Shown here: positions 48,963 to 62,528 of the stretch, piece by piece
Layout: each line of letters opens with the position of its first letter
How positions within the stretch are numbered: the first letter of the stretch is position 1
Assembly: GCA_013397455.1 (NCBI GenBank)
Contig: VYZB01000214.1
Location: forward strand, 276,731 to 340,730
Reading direction: 5' to 3'
DNA from: Crotophaga sulcirostris
Lineage: Eukaryota > Chordata > Aves > Cuculiformes > Crotophagidae
DNA length: 64,000 nucleotides
Translations under genes and position numbers: made by a program
Notes under the pieces: model-generated
The model's input: the letters and a program-made list of their open reading frames with translations, nothing else
Databases searched by the model: none
Told to the model about the DNA's origin: nothing

Positions 48963-49142
48963 TGTTGGAATGCACTGCCCAGGGAGGTGGTGGAGTCGCC
49001 AACCCTGGAGGTGTTTAAGAGGAGATTGGATGAGGCACTCAGTGCCATGGTTTAGATGATGGATTGGTGTTGGTGCTGGCTTATAGGTTGGACTCGATGA
49101 TCTCAGACGTCCTTTCCAACCTTGTAATACTGTGATACTGTA
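48963..49142 (+). mobile_element. CR1 LINE, 3' end fragment
   Basis: Forward CR1 starting at GGAATGCACTGCCCAGGGAG and ending with two ATACTGT units. It has the CTGGCTTATAGGTTGGACTC variant that the copy at 28320-28456 also shows. Confidence 0.94.
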
Positions 49143-50676
49143 TAAAGCTCATACTTTACTCCAGATGCTGAAAATGAGCAACAGCACAGGCCCACACAGC
49201 AATGTGTCACAAATCATGGCTTGGTGGGTGCAGCAACTGCAGGGTCCATCTACCACCCAGGGCTCGTTTTGGAGCAGTGCGGTCTTGGCAGGATCAGCTG
49301 AAATGGGCAGTGGAACTGCACGTTCAGGGAGAGCTTCAAATGGAAAGCACGCAAGTCCTTGTTTTCTCTCGCATTAGCAAAAGCCTTGCTTTCACATTTT
49401 TGTCAAGAGGATGGTTTATTTTAACTAAATGGAAATATTTAGAGCATAAAAGACAGTTATGACAAGATTATGGTTTTCAGCATGGAATGAATTTTGTATT
49501 TGAATGTCTGTTGGTATTTTAAATATTGATGTTTAAAATCATTGTTGAATTTGCAAAACAGCTGCAATGCTAATTGCAGCTGGCTAATGAGAAATAGTTT
49601 TGAATGGGAGAATACCATTTACCTTGTTATTCTTAGTAAGTTAAGAAAAATATTTCTGTCTGCAACAATTCAGAATGACAAGGCTGTTGTGCCAACAGGA
49701 GATAAAACTGAAAAAATAAGTGAAACGCTGTCAAAACTATGTCGTTTGATTTAAATGAAACGAACATTGACACAGACATTTTTTCATAAAGAGAAGGAAT
49801 GAAATGCATGAAATAGGCTTAAAAAGCAACCCTTTGTATCCATGTCCATCACTGAAAAAACCCTTCTTGATATTACCACCCTGTGAAAATAACATGTTAA
49901 ACACAGTAACCCAGGAGGATTAACATTTAAACACAATAACCCAGGAGGAATGTGTTTCTGTGCACTTGTTCTTCCTTCATCGTGCTTCTGCCTTACAGTA
50001 TTGAGTTTAGTGCAGTAAACACTGAGATTCAGCGTTGGCAAGTGACTACTGAAGCTGGAGTAATTTGCAGTTTCTGTAAAGTGTCATCATTAGGAAATGC
50101 CTGGTTTGTAGGGAGGAGGCCAGATGGTTTATAACTTGAGTAAGTTGGTTTGAATCAATGACAACTATCATGTAACCTTTTGTGGTGCTCAGAAGATAAC
50201 CTAACCCCTCAAGGTACACAGCTTTTGATTTGAAATAAAAATGTGTTAACTAATCCCGTAGCATTACAGTTTGTTCTCGTGTGCTCCTGCCAAAAATCCT
50301 AGCATATGCTGTTTTCTGTGAGCTACAACAAGTTTTCTTATCAACAGATGTAATTAGCTCTATGAGACTTAACAAAAGAAAGGATGAGGTTTAGTCAATT
50401 GTCATGGAATTGATCTTAAAAGTTCCCTTATATTTATTTCAGTTCATGTGAAGAGGTAACAGGCCTCGTGTTGCAGCAGAAATGAGGCAGCCTAGGTCTG
50501 ACCCCTGCCATACACCATGCATGTTATGTTATTTTGAACTGTTTGACTGTAAGACTGAAAAACATTTAAACAGAATGCAAGGACCAGAACAGGTGTGACA
50601 GCATGGGGTGTTTCATGTTTTCTGTTTTCTCTCTTTTTCTTTTCTTCTTTCGTTTCTTTTCTTGAAGACCTTGGTA
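49143..50676. other. Non-coding stretch
   Basis: It contains the 30-base tandem duplication at 49891-49951. No exon recognised. A T/C-rich tract lies just before the next CR1 (50617-50670). Confidence 0.4.
49891..49951. repeat. Imperfect tandem duplication, about 30-base unit
   Basis: Two diverged copies contain AACCCAGGAGGAT and AACCCAGGAGGAA after matching TTAAACACA segments. They differ at a few positions, so the duplication is not very recent. Confidence 0.85.
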
Positions 50677-50905
50677 TTTCACAGTATCACAGTATCACAG
50701 TTTCACAAGGTTGGAAAGGACCTCTGAGATCATCGAGTCCAATCTATAACCCAACACTAACACCAACCCAGCATCTAAACCATGGCACCAAGTGCCTCAC
50801 CCAATCTCCCCTTAAACACCTCCAGGCTTGGCGACTCCACCACCTCCCTGGGCAGCGCATTCCAATGGCCAATCACCCTTTCAGGGAAGAACTTTTTCCT
50901 AACAT
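50677..50905 (-). mobile_element. CR1 LINE, 3' end fragment
   Basis: Reverse CR1 with three tail units at the left (TATCACAG type). It is truncated inside the ORF2 C-terminal codons at AAGAACTTTTTCCTAACAT. The minus strand retains [17 protein letters not shown]. Confidence 0.94.
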
Positions 50906-51296
50906 ATCCTTCGAAGGACAGCTTGTTTATTTTGTATTTCCTACAGTAAAACTGGAAGACACACCATTTCTTCATTTAATGAACATTCCAAGCATGAGTA
51001 CTTCGATTTGAGTGTGACGTGAAAGCTGGGCTGCTGCCTGCTGCCATCCCATCGGGAATCCCACTGTGGGGCTGCTGTGGAAGTGGGCACTTTGGAGAAA
51101 ATGGTGGGGTGGGATGACCAGCAAGGCCCAGTGGCATTAGCAGGACAAATGCTGGGTGGCAAGGATGTGCAGAAATGTATCTGGACCAATAGCTTGGAAG
51201 TTGGAAACTTTGCAAATTGGAGATTGAGCCTGTCACAGAAATCTTCAAAGTGATGTCACAAGGCTCAGTAAAACTTGTCCAGTCATCAGGCCAACC
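50906..51296. other. Short non-coding stretch between CR1 copies
   Basis: Nothing recognised. It may contain the decayed 5' part of the following older CR1 element. Confidence 0.35.
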
Positions 51297-51854
51297 ATGT
51301 CCTGGGGTGCATCCAGCATGGCATTGCCAACCAGTCAAGGCAGGGGATTGTCCCACTCCACCTTGAACACTGGACACCACAGTATAAAAAGGATCTAAAG
51401 CTGCTGGGGAGTGTCCAGAGGAGGGCACGGAGTTGGTGAAGGGTTTAGAGGGGAAAGCTGAATGAGGAGCAGCTGAAGTCATTCGGTCTGTTCAGCCTGG
51501 AGAAGAGGAGAATGAGGGGAGACCTCATCGGGGCCTACAGCTTCCTCACATTGGGAGGAGGAGGAGCAGGTGCTGAACTCTTCTCACTGGAATGGAGGGA
51601 ATGACTGGAAGATGCACCAGGGGAGGGTTAGGTTGGACATTAAGGAAAAATTCTTCATGCAGAGGGTGGTGAAACAAAGAACAACTCCCCAGGAAGCAGT
51701 CACAGTGCCAAGCTTGACAATATTCCAGAAGTATTTGGACAACACCTTCAGCCCCACGGTGTGAATGTTGGGGTTGTCCTGTGCAGGGACAGGAGTTGGA
51801 CTCGATGATCCTTGTGGGTCCCTTCCAACTCAGGACATTCTACGGTTCTATGAT
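51297..51854 (+). mobile_element. CR1-like LINE, distinct old subfamily
   Basis: Forward fragment of about 560 bases with the CR1 plan: TGTTCAGCCTGGAGAAGAGG, GGGGAGACCTCATCGGGGCC, a TTCTTCATGCAGAGGGTGGT block, and the end ACTCGATGATCCTTGTGGGT with a TTCTATGAT tail. The middle differs from the other copies (GACCTCATCG variant), which marks another subfamily. The frame is broken. Confidence 0.88.
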
Positions 51855-52886
51855 AAAATAAAAGTGTCTGTTGTTTTGCTCTGTGTGTCTGAAAAGGGGA
51901 GATTTTTAATTGCAGTTGTGCCTTACAATATTTATACTTTCTATAATACTTACAGGTGTGCTCTTGATGTCCAGGTGACCTGGGGTTCAGCCCAACCACT
52001 TTAAGAGGTCTCATACATCAGCAGAAACACATTCTGGTTTGGCTGTGTGGACATGTTCAATGATGATGAGTTTTATCCCAGGCCAAAGTAGTGATGAATT
52101 ATTTTTGCTGACTTGTTAATCCAGTGGGAAACCCTGTGTCCATGCTTGGCATGTCGTTGTGCCTGAAGTGCCATACCTCCTGTGTCCAAGGGCTTATGTC
52201 TGCTGGCAGAGGATCTTGCAGATATGCCAGAGATGAGTTGTGTACAAATGTTATGCACTGTATGCAGTGGTTCCAGTGAAGTCAACAAGGGTAGTCAATG
52301 CTTTCACTAGTATGGGTGGAGACAGAAACACCTCGCCTTTAATTGGAAACACTGTACAGCTGCTGGGGTAATTTTTTTAACTTTATATTTTGCAGATGTT
52401 GGGTATAAACCAGGTTCCTGTCTTTTCTAAGTGGCAGTTGGTATAAACATACTATCAGTATATAGAATGAAAGATGTGAGAAGCTCCCTTTTGAAATAAA
52501 GGGAAGAGGTTATTCAAAACAATTCAAATTAAAGTAGCGGAAGTATCACACTTGCTTCAGTGCTACAAACCTGACACGCCGCTGCGGGGCAGTGGCTAAA
52601 GCAGTGAGGGTGCTGCCCTCGTTCCTCTGGTGTTTCTGTTAAAGGGAGGTTTTTCTCAGCCCAGGATGTTTTCTTTCCTCATCCTCCGTGGCAGTTGTAC
52701 TGTACAAACAGCAGCAATAACACACAGCACTGCATTCTGGAGACAATCTGGATCCAGAGTGGTGGCCAGGTGCAAATGTGTGGAAAATGGTAAACCCACA
52801 CCATCCTTATGCTCAAGTTGAGGAGCTGGAAGGGAAGGCCCATAGAAATTAGTAATCCCCTGTGACACAAACTCCAGGCTTCCTTG
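51855..52886. other. Non-coding stretch
   Basis: No exon, RNA gene or repeat recognised. Confidence 0.4.
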
Positions 52887-53122
52887 TTGCGCCAGGGAAA
52901 GTTTAGATTGGGTATTAGAAAAATTTCTTTGCCAAAAGAGAGGTGAAACATTGGAACCAGCTGCCCAGGGCAGTGGTGGAGTCTCCATCCCTGGAGGGAT
53001 TCAAAAACTGTGTGGTCGTGTGTGGACATGGTTTATTCAGCACGGTGTGGTTGGGCTGAAGGTTGGACTGGATGATCTTGGAGGTCTTTTCCAACCTTAA
53101 TGATTCTGTGATTCTGTGATTC
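52887..53122 (+). mobile_element. CR1 LINE, subfamily with GATTCTGT tail
   Basis: Forward CR1 end with GGAACCAGCTGCCCAGGGCA, GGTTGGACTGGATGATCTTG, and a tail of three GATTCTGT units. The tail and the GAAACATTGGAACC variant separate it from every other copy in the window. Confidence 0.92.
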
Positions 53123-54370
53123 TCGACTTCTCCTTAGAATTAAGTTTCCCCACATTCCAGAGAAGTAGGAAAATAAAGTGAAGCAGATATCCTTTCATGT
53201 TCCAAGAGCTTTAAAAAGCTGAGGTCTTCTCTTTGTTTTAACCAACGCTTGAAGACTGGCCAGCCAGTACTTTTTGTGTTTTTAGAGGTGGCGTTGCTGA
53301 GATTGAAGGTTTGAGGCCAGCACATCGCTGCTGGAGCTCCTTCTCTCCTCTGTGCCTGGTCCCTCGGCAGCACAGGCAGAGTTCATGGGTCCAGCATTGC
53401 TACCTTCCCCTACAGGGCACTGGCTGAGATCTGCCACGATAACAAGTCCTGAAGGTATTAGACATCATTAGTATCACAGTCTTTTGGCAGTAAAAAGCAT
53501 TTTCTGAAGGGGGTGATCATGTTTATTATCATGAAACTGGATGTGTGGTTAGAATGCTTCAGCTGTTTGTGGAAGATTGCAAGGTGCAAGTCTTTTACTG
53601 AATTCAAAGTAGAAGACTTGTTAGTAAAGAAGATGTGAGTAACCTTCTTAACATAAATGTATTTTTTTAGAGATGAATTGGCATATTTTTCAAGATCCAT
53701 TTTCTCTTTACAAAGCTGCATTTTTCTCCTTCCAATCTCCAAAGAATTCTGCTGTGGCAGAAGAACATATGTGCACACGTGAAAAATTGCTGTTCATCCG
53801 TGTATCAACTGAGCTAAATATTTAAACATACACAGCTTGCCTATGTATGTGCTGCTAAGCAAGGCTTCCTGAGTCAGGATTTAACAGGTTATTTCTGAGG
53901 TGATGCTGATTTGGGAACTCAGACTCCATTACTGCAATTTGTCGGTCCTTCTGGTTCTGTCATTTTTTTTTTATATAGGATTTCCCTGTGAAGTGGGGCA
54001 GTTCTGAAAAGGGCAGAGATCCCAACTTCCAAAAGAGGTTACAGTGCTTCTGTGGGGTATTATTAAACCAAACGCGGGAGTGTCGTTTCCAGAGTGCTGG
54101 ATCCGCTGAGTTTCCTCTGCAATGCAGGGAAGGACAGTGGTGTTTCTGGGTGTGGAACAGCCAGCATTGCCTGTGCTGACCGAGAGAAACTCCAACAGAC
54201 TGGGTTCAGGGATACAGCAGGGCAGAGGAACCTTCGTTCTAGAAATGGGCTTTTTTTGAATCTTGCAGGGGTGCTTAGAGCTGCAGGGTTAGGAATCAGC
54301 TATGTTGTTAATTAGAAGCTGAGTTCTCATAGATTCCCTTGGATGTCTGGAGTCAAAATAGCAGCTAGAA
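53123..54370. other. Non-coding stretch
   Basis: An acceptor-like site follows a T run at about 53979 and opens a frame to about 54179, but no donor is evident. Nothing else recognised. Confidence 0.4.
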
Positions 54371-54432
54371 GTCACAGTTTCACAGTATTGCAACGTTGGA
54401 AAGGACCTCTGAGATCATCGAGTCCAACCTAT
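54371..54432 (-). mobile_element. CR1 LINE, very short 3' end
   Basis: Only about 62 bases of the reverse CR1 end remain (GTTGGAAAGGACCTCTGAGA). The tail shows point changes. Confidence 0.88.
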
Positions 54433-57400
54433 GTCAGAATGCAACAAATTGGAAGAACAGTAAATATTTTATAAGAAGTATGTATTTTTGATGTATGATT
54501 GTGCTAAATACAGAGCAAGATTAGATAGCCTTACTGGGAGATCTGATTAATGCTCTGCCTCTTTTTAATTTTTGGTTGTGCTGGCTTGGTACTCGAGCTT
54601 CACCTTTCTGGTCATTCGTCACCATGGCTTTGTTACTACAGTGGAGGTCCTCATTTCCTTTGTTTGTGACACCGAATGCTTCATCCATGCAGGCAGAGAT
54701 ATTTGCTGTTCCCTGTAGGAATGTCCAAACTGCTGTCTTCCCTTGCTATAAAAAAGGTTGGTCCGGCCTTCATCATAGTTTGCATCAATGATTATTAGAA
54801 AAAAAATAGAGAAAGCTTTGGTGAAAGTTCCTTTTGGATTGCTGGGTTTTATGTTCTTTTATTTTTTTACAAGTAGCATGTGCAAATTTTACAAAGCAAT
54901 GACAGGGAAATTAGAATTATTAAATATTTTTTAAACATGAAAATTTTAAGATAGAAATTTTGAAAAAAAAAAAGTAGTGTGAAACTCAGACATTAAAAAC
55001 CTTCTTTAAATCTTAATCATTTTTAGCAAGATGTGTGTGACAAAAAAGGGTGATTGTGTTGAGTGACCAATGAGACTTTCAAAGACACAAATCACAAAGC
55101 TGCTCTGTAGAACCTTCCCAGCTGATGCTATAACTGCATTTGGTTTTCCCTATAGCCAAACATGCTAGTCTGCTTTCAAATGTTAAGTTACATCAAGTAC
55201 AATTCTAGCATCTGTTTCCTCCACTGATTTTCAGCTTTTTGACAGCTGAAAAATCAGTGTTTTCTTTTTCGCTTTATTTGACTTCATCTAGATAGTTATT
55301 AATAGGTTCTCTTTGAAATTACAGAAAGACCTTTTTTTCTGCCATGGTTTTGCAATGCCATTGCTATTTGCTAATAATATATGCTGAGTGCCAGATAGGA
55401 CATAGTTACTGTCATTTTAGGTGTAAAGATTTCTGCAGAACAGGATAGGAAAAGGTATTAAAGCTGAATGTACAAAATGTTTTTCATATGTGTAGCAGAA
55501 CTGGCTTCCTCTTCATTCTTTGAGCCACACTTAGCTTGTTATCCGATTCACATAAAGTGCTGAAACAGGTTTTTAGAGGCGATTTCTTATTATAGGAATT
55601 AATTTAATCAATTTGGGGATAATTATGCTAGTCTGATTAGAGGACTGTCTGGATACGTGAGGCTCTGGCAGCTATTAACCACTGACTTACCCGATCCAGT
55701 GAGTTTAGAAGCCTGGTTCTCTAGGAGCTCTGTTCATTGAAGATGACAGCAGAGATCTAGGGTGAGTTGAGATGCTCCGTGGCAGCAATTCTCTGTGGCA
55801 GAGAGGACCTGTATTGCTTGGGCTGCTGCGTATCCAGCTCTGACCTAGGTCAGCCTGGGCCCATGTCCTTGCTCTCCGTTGTTGGTTTTGTTGCTCTGAC
55901 TGGGGTGGAGCTGCAGTGAAGCTGATTCACACCAGCCTCCACTAGAAAAGTCTTCTGCTATTTATCACCTTCTTTCTTAGCATTGAATTCTTGAGATTTT
56001 GAAAATCTTTCAGAGTGCTGGATGGATGGAATGAATGACTGACTTAATCCTATGTAGTTCAAATGTGGAATGGGAATGCCAAGTTCAGACACAATTTCAC
56101 ATAGGGATAAATGTCAGGAGTTACACGTAGAGGGAACCCAGTTTCAGAGATGTGGGATGACCTTCGAACTACCCATGCTATGTGAACTTGGGTTATAGAG
56201 CAGGCACTCCCAAATAAGAGGAAATGTTGAACAGATTGTTGGCTGGGAGGCAGTGAAAGAGTCTACAAAATCAAATCCCTCATATAAACCCATCAAGGAG
56301 TTACTGGGGAGGCTGAAACGAGAGTGCAGGCAGGAGGAGAAGCTCAGCTCTGGTTTCCCTCAGACTTTTACAAATTGATGGGCACTTACTTTTTATTTCC
56401 ACGTATTCTAAGAAATGTTTGACATCTTTTCAAATTTGTCTTCTGCCCTGTTAAAAAAAACAAATAACATTGTGACAGATCAATGGGTTTTTGATACGTG
56501 TGAGATCCCTGTCATTGTCATAAATGTATGTTGAAAAAATTTTGCTGAGGTTGGGTTTTTTCCTGGACTTAGTGTGTATCATGAGAAAGTGTATTGGAAG
56601 GTAACAAATTTGAAGCAGTGTGCAGGAGCTTTGTATTGGGCCATTTATACAGAACAAAACTGTGAGGAGAGTTTCATTTCCACCATGTGAAATATGTTAC
56701 ATTACTATTTTTTGCACTAGCAGTGAAATTTGCTGTTATAAAATAATTAAATAACTGATTTTTGTTCTCTGTCCTTCTTTGTTCTCCCATTCACAATTTT
56801 GAAGTGATACAGAAGGCAGATCAACTCTCCTGGGGCACTGGAATATATTTGGTACTTTGATCGCCCCCAAAGACTGTGATATGAGGAGAGGATTTAGAGT
56901 AGAGTTTGCTAGGATTTCCTAAAGAAAACATACTGCTATTACAGTTGTAATTCAAATAATCAGAATCTGTAGGCTAATATTTGATCGAATTTTTCTCTCT
57001 TTACCTACACTAAATGTGGAAAAGCTTATAGGCGAAAAAAAACACAAAAAAGAATTACTATTTGTATGGATACAAATGCAGTGAGTTTTTAGCTGATCCT
57101 GTGGATCTTTTGTGTGTCCATTAGCACACAGCTGAACTTTTCAAATTCAGAAGTCATCACCTTACCTACCATTCTGTACTTATTTAGAAGATGCCATTTA
57201 ACTGAGGTTCATCCCTCCCCCATGACCAAGTTGAAAAGGCGAAACAGTGAGCATTAGCACGTGGGGTGTGTTCTACTTTGGGATAAAGCTGAACACTCAG
57301 AAATATTTACTCTCTCTCAAAATACCTGCATCTTAAAATTTGCTGAAGTTGAGGTTTGTCTATTCACATTATTGGTTCATTAACTTTAGCAGTGGTATGT

Positions 57401-59027
57401 GGACAAGTTTTATGTGTTGCTTTTTATGTGAATTCATTTTCTTCTTTACTAGCAGGTTCTAGGGAAGCAAACAGCTGCCTGCTTTGTTAACAGAATCGTC
57501 CACTCGAAAAGGCAAGATAGTCTGATTTTTTTTTCCTACACACTATGTAGGGAGATCAAATTGGAGAAGACATCCTCAGGAAGATGGGTAGGAGAGATCA
57601 GTAAAGTGGTCAGTGAAGAGCAGCAAATACTTCCTCAGAATCGTCACTCCTCACTGCTGAGCACGAGGTGTACCTCAGCCATAACAGCATGAATCCAAAG
57701 AAAATGGGATTTTGCCGACCTTTGCAGGGCTAACTCTGCAGGGCTAATATAATTATCTTCAAGCTGTATGTGTTGTTATCTGTTAAAAAGTGTTCAATAA
57801 GCTACAAATGCTCCTGGTGTTTTTATAGACATAAAATAGCTAATACTTACTATCAAATAATCTGAACACTACAGAGTTTATAACTACCTGTAAGAGCAGA
57901 ACTGTCCTCTCATTGCAAAAAAGGACATTTGCGTTGGCTTTGGTTTTTCATAGATCTTTGAAATGAAAATCACTGTAAATATACGTTTTGTTGTAATAAC
58001 TTTGAATATTTTGGTTATGTTACCTTCCTTCAGATACTGTCTCAAAATCTCAAAGACCTGTTCAGTCTTCATCTTGTGAAAATGCTAAAGGACTTGTTCA
58101 AAAGTTATATGGAAACATCAACTTTAAGACTTATTACATATGCACTGGTCAGTGTTGTTTCTTAGCAGATTTATTGTTTGTTCTAACCATAATTTAGTGT
58201 GTGCTAATATGACTTTAAGCATATGGTTTTCTTTCTTTTGTGGTAAAATCTCAGCATAAATGGCAAGCCAAGTAGACAACTTCTTGGTACAGAATGCTTC
58301 ATTCCTCCATTGTATGTACTTGACTTTTGCAATACTGGACATTCTCCAAGAATTAGAGAGTGTTGTTAGGCATGGGTGTTACAAAGACCACTTTTAGCAA
58401 CTTACAGACAAAAAAAAAAAAGATGCAAGACATGTAAATCATACAGGCTATTCCCTTTGCATGCATCTGTTCTTTTGGTTTCAACAGTAAGTTAATTCAT
58501 CATCATTAGTAGGTAAAAGCTCTGAAAAAGACTAGAAGAATAGCTGTTGCTTTGGGGTTTTACAGGGAGCGTTCAAGTATAAAAATGAGAAATATTCAGC
58601 AGTGTAGTTAGCTCTCAATTATCCAGCACAATGAGATGGCAGGGACTAGCTCACATACAGCAAAAGCACAGCTAATTCAATATATATATGCATTAGATTA
58701 TAAAACCATAGTTAGTGTATTTACCTTTGGAAAATCTGTGAGCAGATTTTTTAAAAAGAAGTGTAGGTGAATGCAGCCTGATGGAAGAAGCCTTCACTCT
58801 GCATTTCCATCTGTGTGGCACTTGGTCAGAGCCAGAGATGTCCGGAGGAGATAATGCCATGTTAATACACACCCTCGTGGTCATTTCAGGTGGTGGTTTC
58901 GCATCGAACATTGTAGAGACTTGATATGAAAATTTTATGTAGCACAGCAAGTACTATTTGTATAGAAGATAACGATTTTGGTGAAATGGTCACATAGCTA
59001 TGAGAAGGACTAGCACAACTACCTAGA
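54433..59027. other. Non-coding stretch
   Basis: AT-rich. A short foldback at 55222-55259 is described separately. No CR1, exon or RNA gene recognised over 4.6 kb. Confidence 0.4.
55222..55259. repeat. Short hairpin-forming inverted repeat
   Basis: CACTGATTTTCAGCT pairs with AGCTGAAAAATCAGTG around TTTTGAC. The stem is 15 pairs with a single-base bulge. Confidence 0.85.
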
Positions 59028-59342
59028 AGGAGTCAGGCAGGGGTTGGTCTCTTCTCTCAGGTGACCAGGGACAGAACTAGAGGACAGGGACTCAAGCTTC
59101 CTCAGGGAAAGTTTAGACTTGATGTTAGGAAAAAGTTCTTCCCTGAAAGGGTGATTGGCCATTGGAATGCGCTGCCCAGGGAGGTGGTGGAGTCGCCAAG
59201 CCTGGAGGTGTTTAAGAAGAGATTGGCTGAGGCACTTGGTGCCAGGGTTTAGATGATGGGTTGGTGTTGGTGTTGGGTTATAGGTTGGACTCAATGATCT
59301 CAAAGGTCCTTTCCAAACTTGTAATACTGTGATACTGTGATA
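59028..59342 (+). mobile_element. CR1 LINE, 5'-truncated copy
   Basis: Forward CR1 from the ORF2 C-terminal codons ([20 protein letters not shown]) to a tail of two ATACTGTG units. The 63-codon frame 59061-59252 is intact to the usual ORF2 stop, which suggests a recent insertion. Confidence 0.95.
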
Positions 59343-61914
59343 AAACAAAACACAAACATCAGCTTTTCCTGTAGTAACACTGATGCCTTAACCTTTTAGG
59401 CTTTCAGGGAAACAGCCTTTTAATTAAAGTGAATACTTGCAAGTGTTGATATTTAACCTCTATACGTAGTCCAACAGGATTTTTTTTTAATATTTATGTA
59501 TATTCCTGTGCTCCATAACTCCTGTAATACTCTGTATAGGTATTCTGTTCTGTACTGTTGCCTAGCTGCACGTTTGAATCGACGTCAGACTTTTACATGT
59601 ATTTCAGAAAAGTTAAGTGTCTATCATGGAGTGGCTGTGTAGGTAAAAGTATTAAAGCTAATTGTTATTGCTGCAGCTTGTACACAGATGTCATCATTGG
59701 GTTGTGTTTGTGTTGATGGTTGACCAAAGAGAAAGAGAGAAATCACTTATTTTTTATAACTCTTCTATAGCACCTTTTTTTTAATAGTGTTTTAATTTGA
59801 ACCTCAATTAAGTTTTGAAATGTTGGAAGGGATTGTTCTGAGGTGTTGGAGAACATCTCTGCGGTGATGGACATACTCTGCAACTCTGTACTGAGAAGGG
59901 AATGAGCTGTACAACCTCGTTAGTTGTGGTAGAAAATAAGCAATATTGGTCCCTTGAAATGGTGGTAGGAGATACTGGATGGATAAACAGCTACAGCAGC
60001 TGGCAAAGCAGCATCTCACAGCTGCACTGCCAGGTTCTGTTCGTGCAGAGTCTGAATCTCCTGTGCACAGTGAGACACTTCAGTCATCGTTAAGGCTTCC
60101 AATCTAGAAGACATCATGGGGAGTGGTGGATCATCATTTTTCCAGGAGCAGGAATGGAATACCTTCTCAGAGGTGCTGAACACTCTCTCTTTCCCTAGCT
60201 ATAGCAGTTCTCAGGACTTGTGAATTCTTCTTGGTTAGTTTTGTTGCTAAGTAGAGTTGAGGACTGTGAAGGTTAAGTGATGCTGCTTTTCAGCCAAGCC
60301 CAGGCCAGAATGACTGTGTATCTGCCAACCTGTCAGTATGGAAAGTCATGGCACATTGTATTTCTGAACTGTGCTTTTTTGTGCTGGATCCTGGCTAGAG
60401 CAGGGATTTTCAGCTGATGTTTAAGCACACAATGATTAGGTGACACAGGCCGTTATTTATACAGGCATAGGAAAGGGTAAAGCAGTTAAGTACTGTATAA
60501 ACCAACTGAATGTATTCCATACCAGATTGGGTCTTTAGGTTCCTTAAAACTTAACATAGTTTGTTGTAATTATTTTGGGGTTGGTTTTTTTTTTAAATCT
60601 TATTTGCCTAATAATTTTTTGAAGTGAAATAAGGAGTCTCTTCTTCCTGACCTTCAGTCCCTCTTCCGTCGCATTGACACACGCACCTGATTCTGCGTGT
60701 AAGCCTGGTGTTCTTTAGTAATGAGGTCCTGGCACATTCACTGTTCAATTAGCACACTGATATCTTAACACATCATTTTTTCTAAGTTGGGAGTGATGTC
60801 CTTCAGCCTACAATCTGCCTACAGCTCATAAAATCATTTTGGTCCTCCTTGTTTTCTTTTCTTTTTCCCCTTCTAACATGTTCATGTCTGACCCTTGTTA
60901 TTGGATAGCTTTATTTGTCATAATATAGGAGATTGTTTCTAATAATTTTCATAAATGCTATAGCATAAGTAATTAGACGTGCAGTGTATTGGGGGAATTC
61001 ACTTGTTACTCTGGAAAGCAGCCTGAGTCCTTGGTAAAATACGTTGCTCGTGTGAACTGCCTGGTTTCCTGTCTGTATTCAGCATAACAGAGTGTGATAA
61101 GGTTGTCTCACCATCTGCATGTGTTCGCTTGCCACATCACTGTTAGATATTGATTTACTGGTTCAGGAAATAGAACTTTTCTTGAAAAGCTGCTATAAAT
61201 ACATGGAGTCCTTTCTCAGTACTGGAACTTACGTTTTGTATTGAATACTGACATGATCCTGATCGGAGCATCAGTGGGAATGAGAGTTACATGTGCTGCT
61301 GACAGCTTTGAAACACAACAGATGAAAGTCGTTTTGTCAACTCTTTATATGCTTTAATTTTATTTTCAGGGAATAACTGTAGCAGCTGAGTGTAATTCAA
61401 TAGCCAAATGGTTAGCAAGAGCTAAATGGGTTCAATTGCTTGCTACTTGATCCTTGGAATAATACCAGATGGCAATAGAAGTTCTAAATAATTTAATAAA
61501 TTGGGTGCTGAAAGAGAATCTATCGCCGTCACCTGGAAACTGATGAAAATGGATTCCAGTTTAGTTGTGACAGAACCGTGATCTTCAGGAATTCTAAATC
61601 TGAACAGGTTCGTACCTTCATCTACAACTCTGTGGTCAGTTGTTAACAAGTTGGTTTCAGTCAGCTGAATTATGTTTGAAAAATCCCTACAGCATACACT
61701 GTAATGTAAATAACAACTATTATTGACCACTAATCTTCCAATACAGCTGTTCATGGTTCATGTTCATGTACAGCATGTACAATGGTTCACAAGTCTGCGA
61801 TGCTTTCCACTCTACTGAATTAGCTGCTTGAGGAGGACTGAAAACCCACTGAGGTCCTAAGGTGATACAGGACGTTTGTTGGGCAGAACTGGAGAATGTT
61901 TCCAAGAAACATTC
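59343..61914. other. Non-coding stretch
   Basis: No supported exon, RNA gene or repeat recognised. Confidence 0.4.
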
Positions 61915-62528
61915 CCTGGGCTGCATCAAGAGCGGTGTGACCAGCAGGGCAAGGAAGGGGATTCTGCGCCCCTGTTCTGCTCTTTTGAGACCTCACCTGG
62001 AGCCCTGCGTTCAGTTCTGGAGTCCTCAGCACAGAAAGGACATGGATCTGTTGGAGCGAGTCCAGAGGAGGCCACAGAGATGATCTGAGGACTGGAGCAC
62101 CTCCTGTTCGAGGACAGGCTGAGCGAATTGGGGTTGTTCAGTCTGGAGAAGAGAAGGTTCCGGAGAGACCTTAGAGCAGCCTCCAGTACTGAAAGGGGCT
62201 CCAGGAAAGCTGGGGAGGGGCTCTTGATCAGGGAGTGCAGGGACAGGATGAGGGAGAATGGTTTTCAGCTGAAAGAGGGGAGATTGAGATGAAACCTTAG
62301 GAAGAAATATTTTGCTGTGAGGGTGGGGAGGCCCTGACCCAGGTTGCCCAGAGCAGCGGTGGCTGCCCCATCCCTGGAGGTGTTCCAGGCCAGGTTGGAT
62401 GGGGCTTGGAGCCCCCTGATCCAATGGGAGGTGTCTCTGCCCATGGCAGGGGGGTTGGAACTGGATGGGCTTTGAGGTCCCTTCCAACCCAAACCATTTC
62501 ATGATCCTGTGATTCTATGATTCTATGA
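61915..62528 (+). mobile_element. CR1 LINE, older subfamily, long 3' fragment
   Basis: Forward fragment of about 614 bases of the same subfamily as 21867-22503. Shared blocks are GGGCTGCATCAAGAG, TGGGGTTGTTCAGTCTGGAG, GACCTTAGAGCAGCCTCCAG and the end GGTCCCTTCCAACCCAAACC with a GATTCTATGA tail. The frame is interrupted. The left boundary is approximate. Confidence 0.95.

Noticed and set aside
50976..51482. 168-codon minus-strand frame
   Set aside because: About a third of it is the antisense of an old CR1 element.
53980..54179. Open segment after a T-run acceptor
   Set aside because: No donor within the open frame and no recognised peptide.
62026..62502. 158-codon minus-strand frame
   Set aside because: Antisense of the CR1 copy at 61915-62528.
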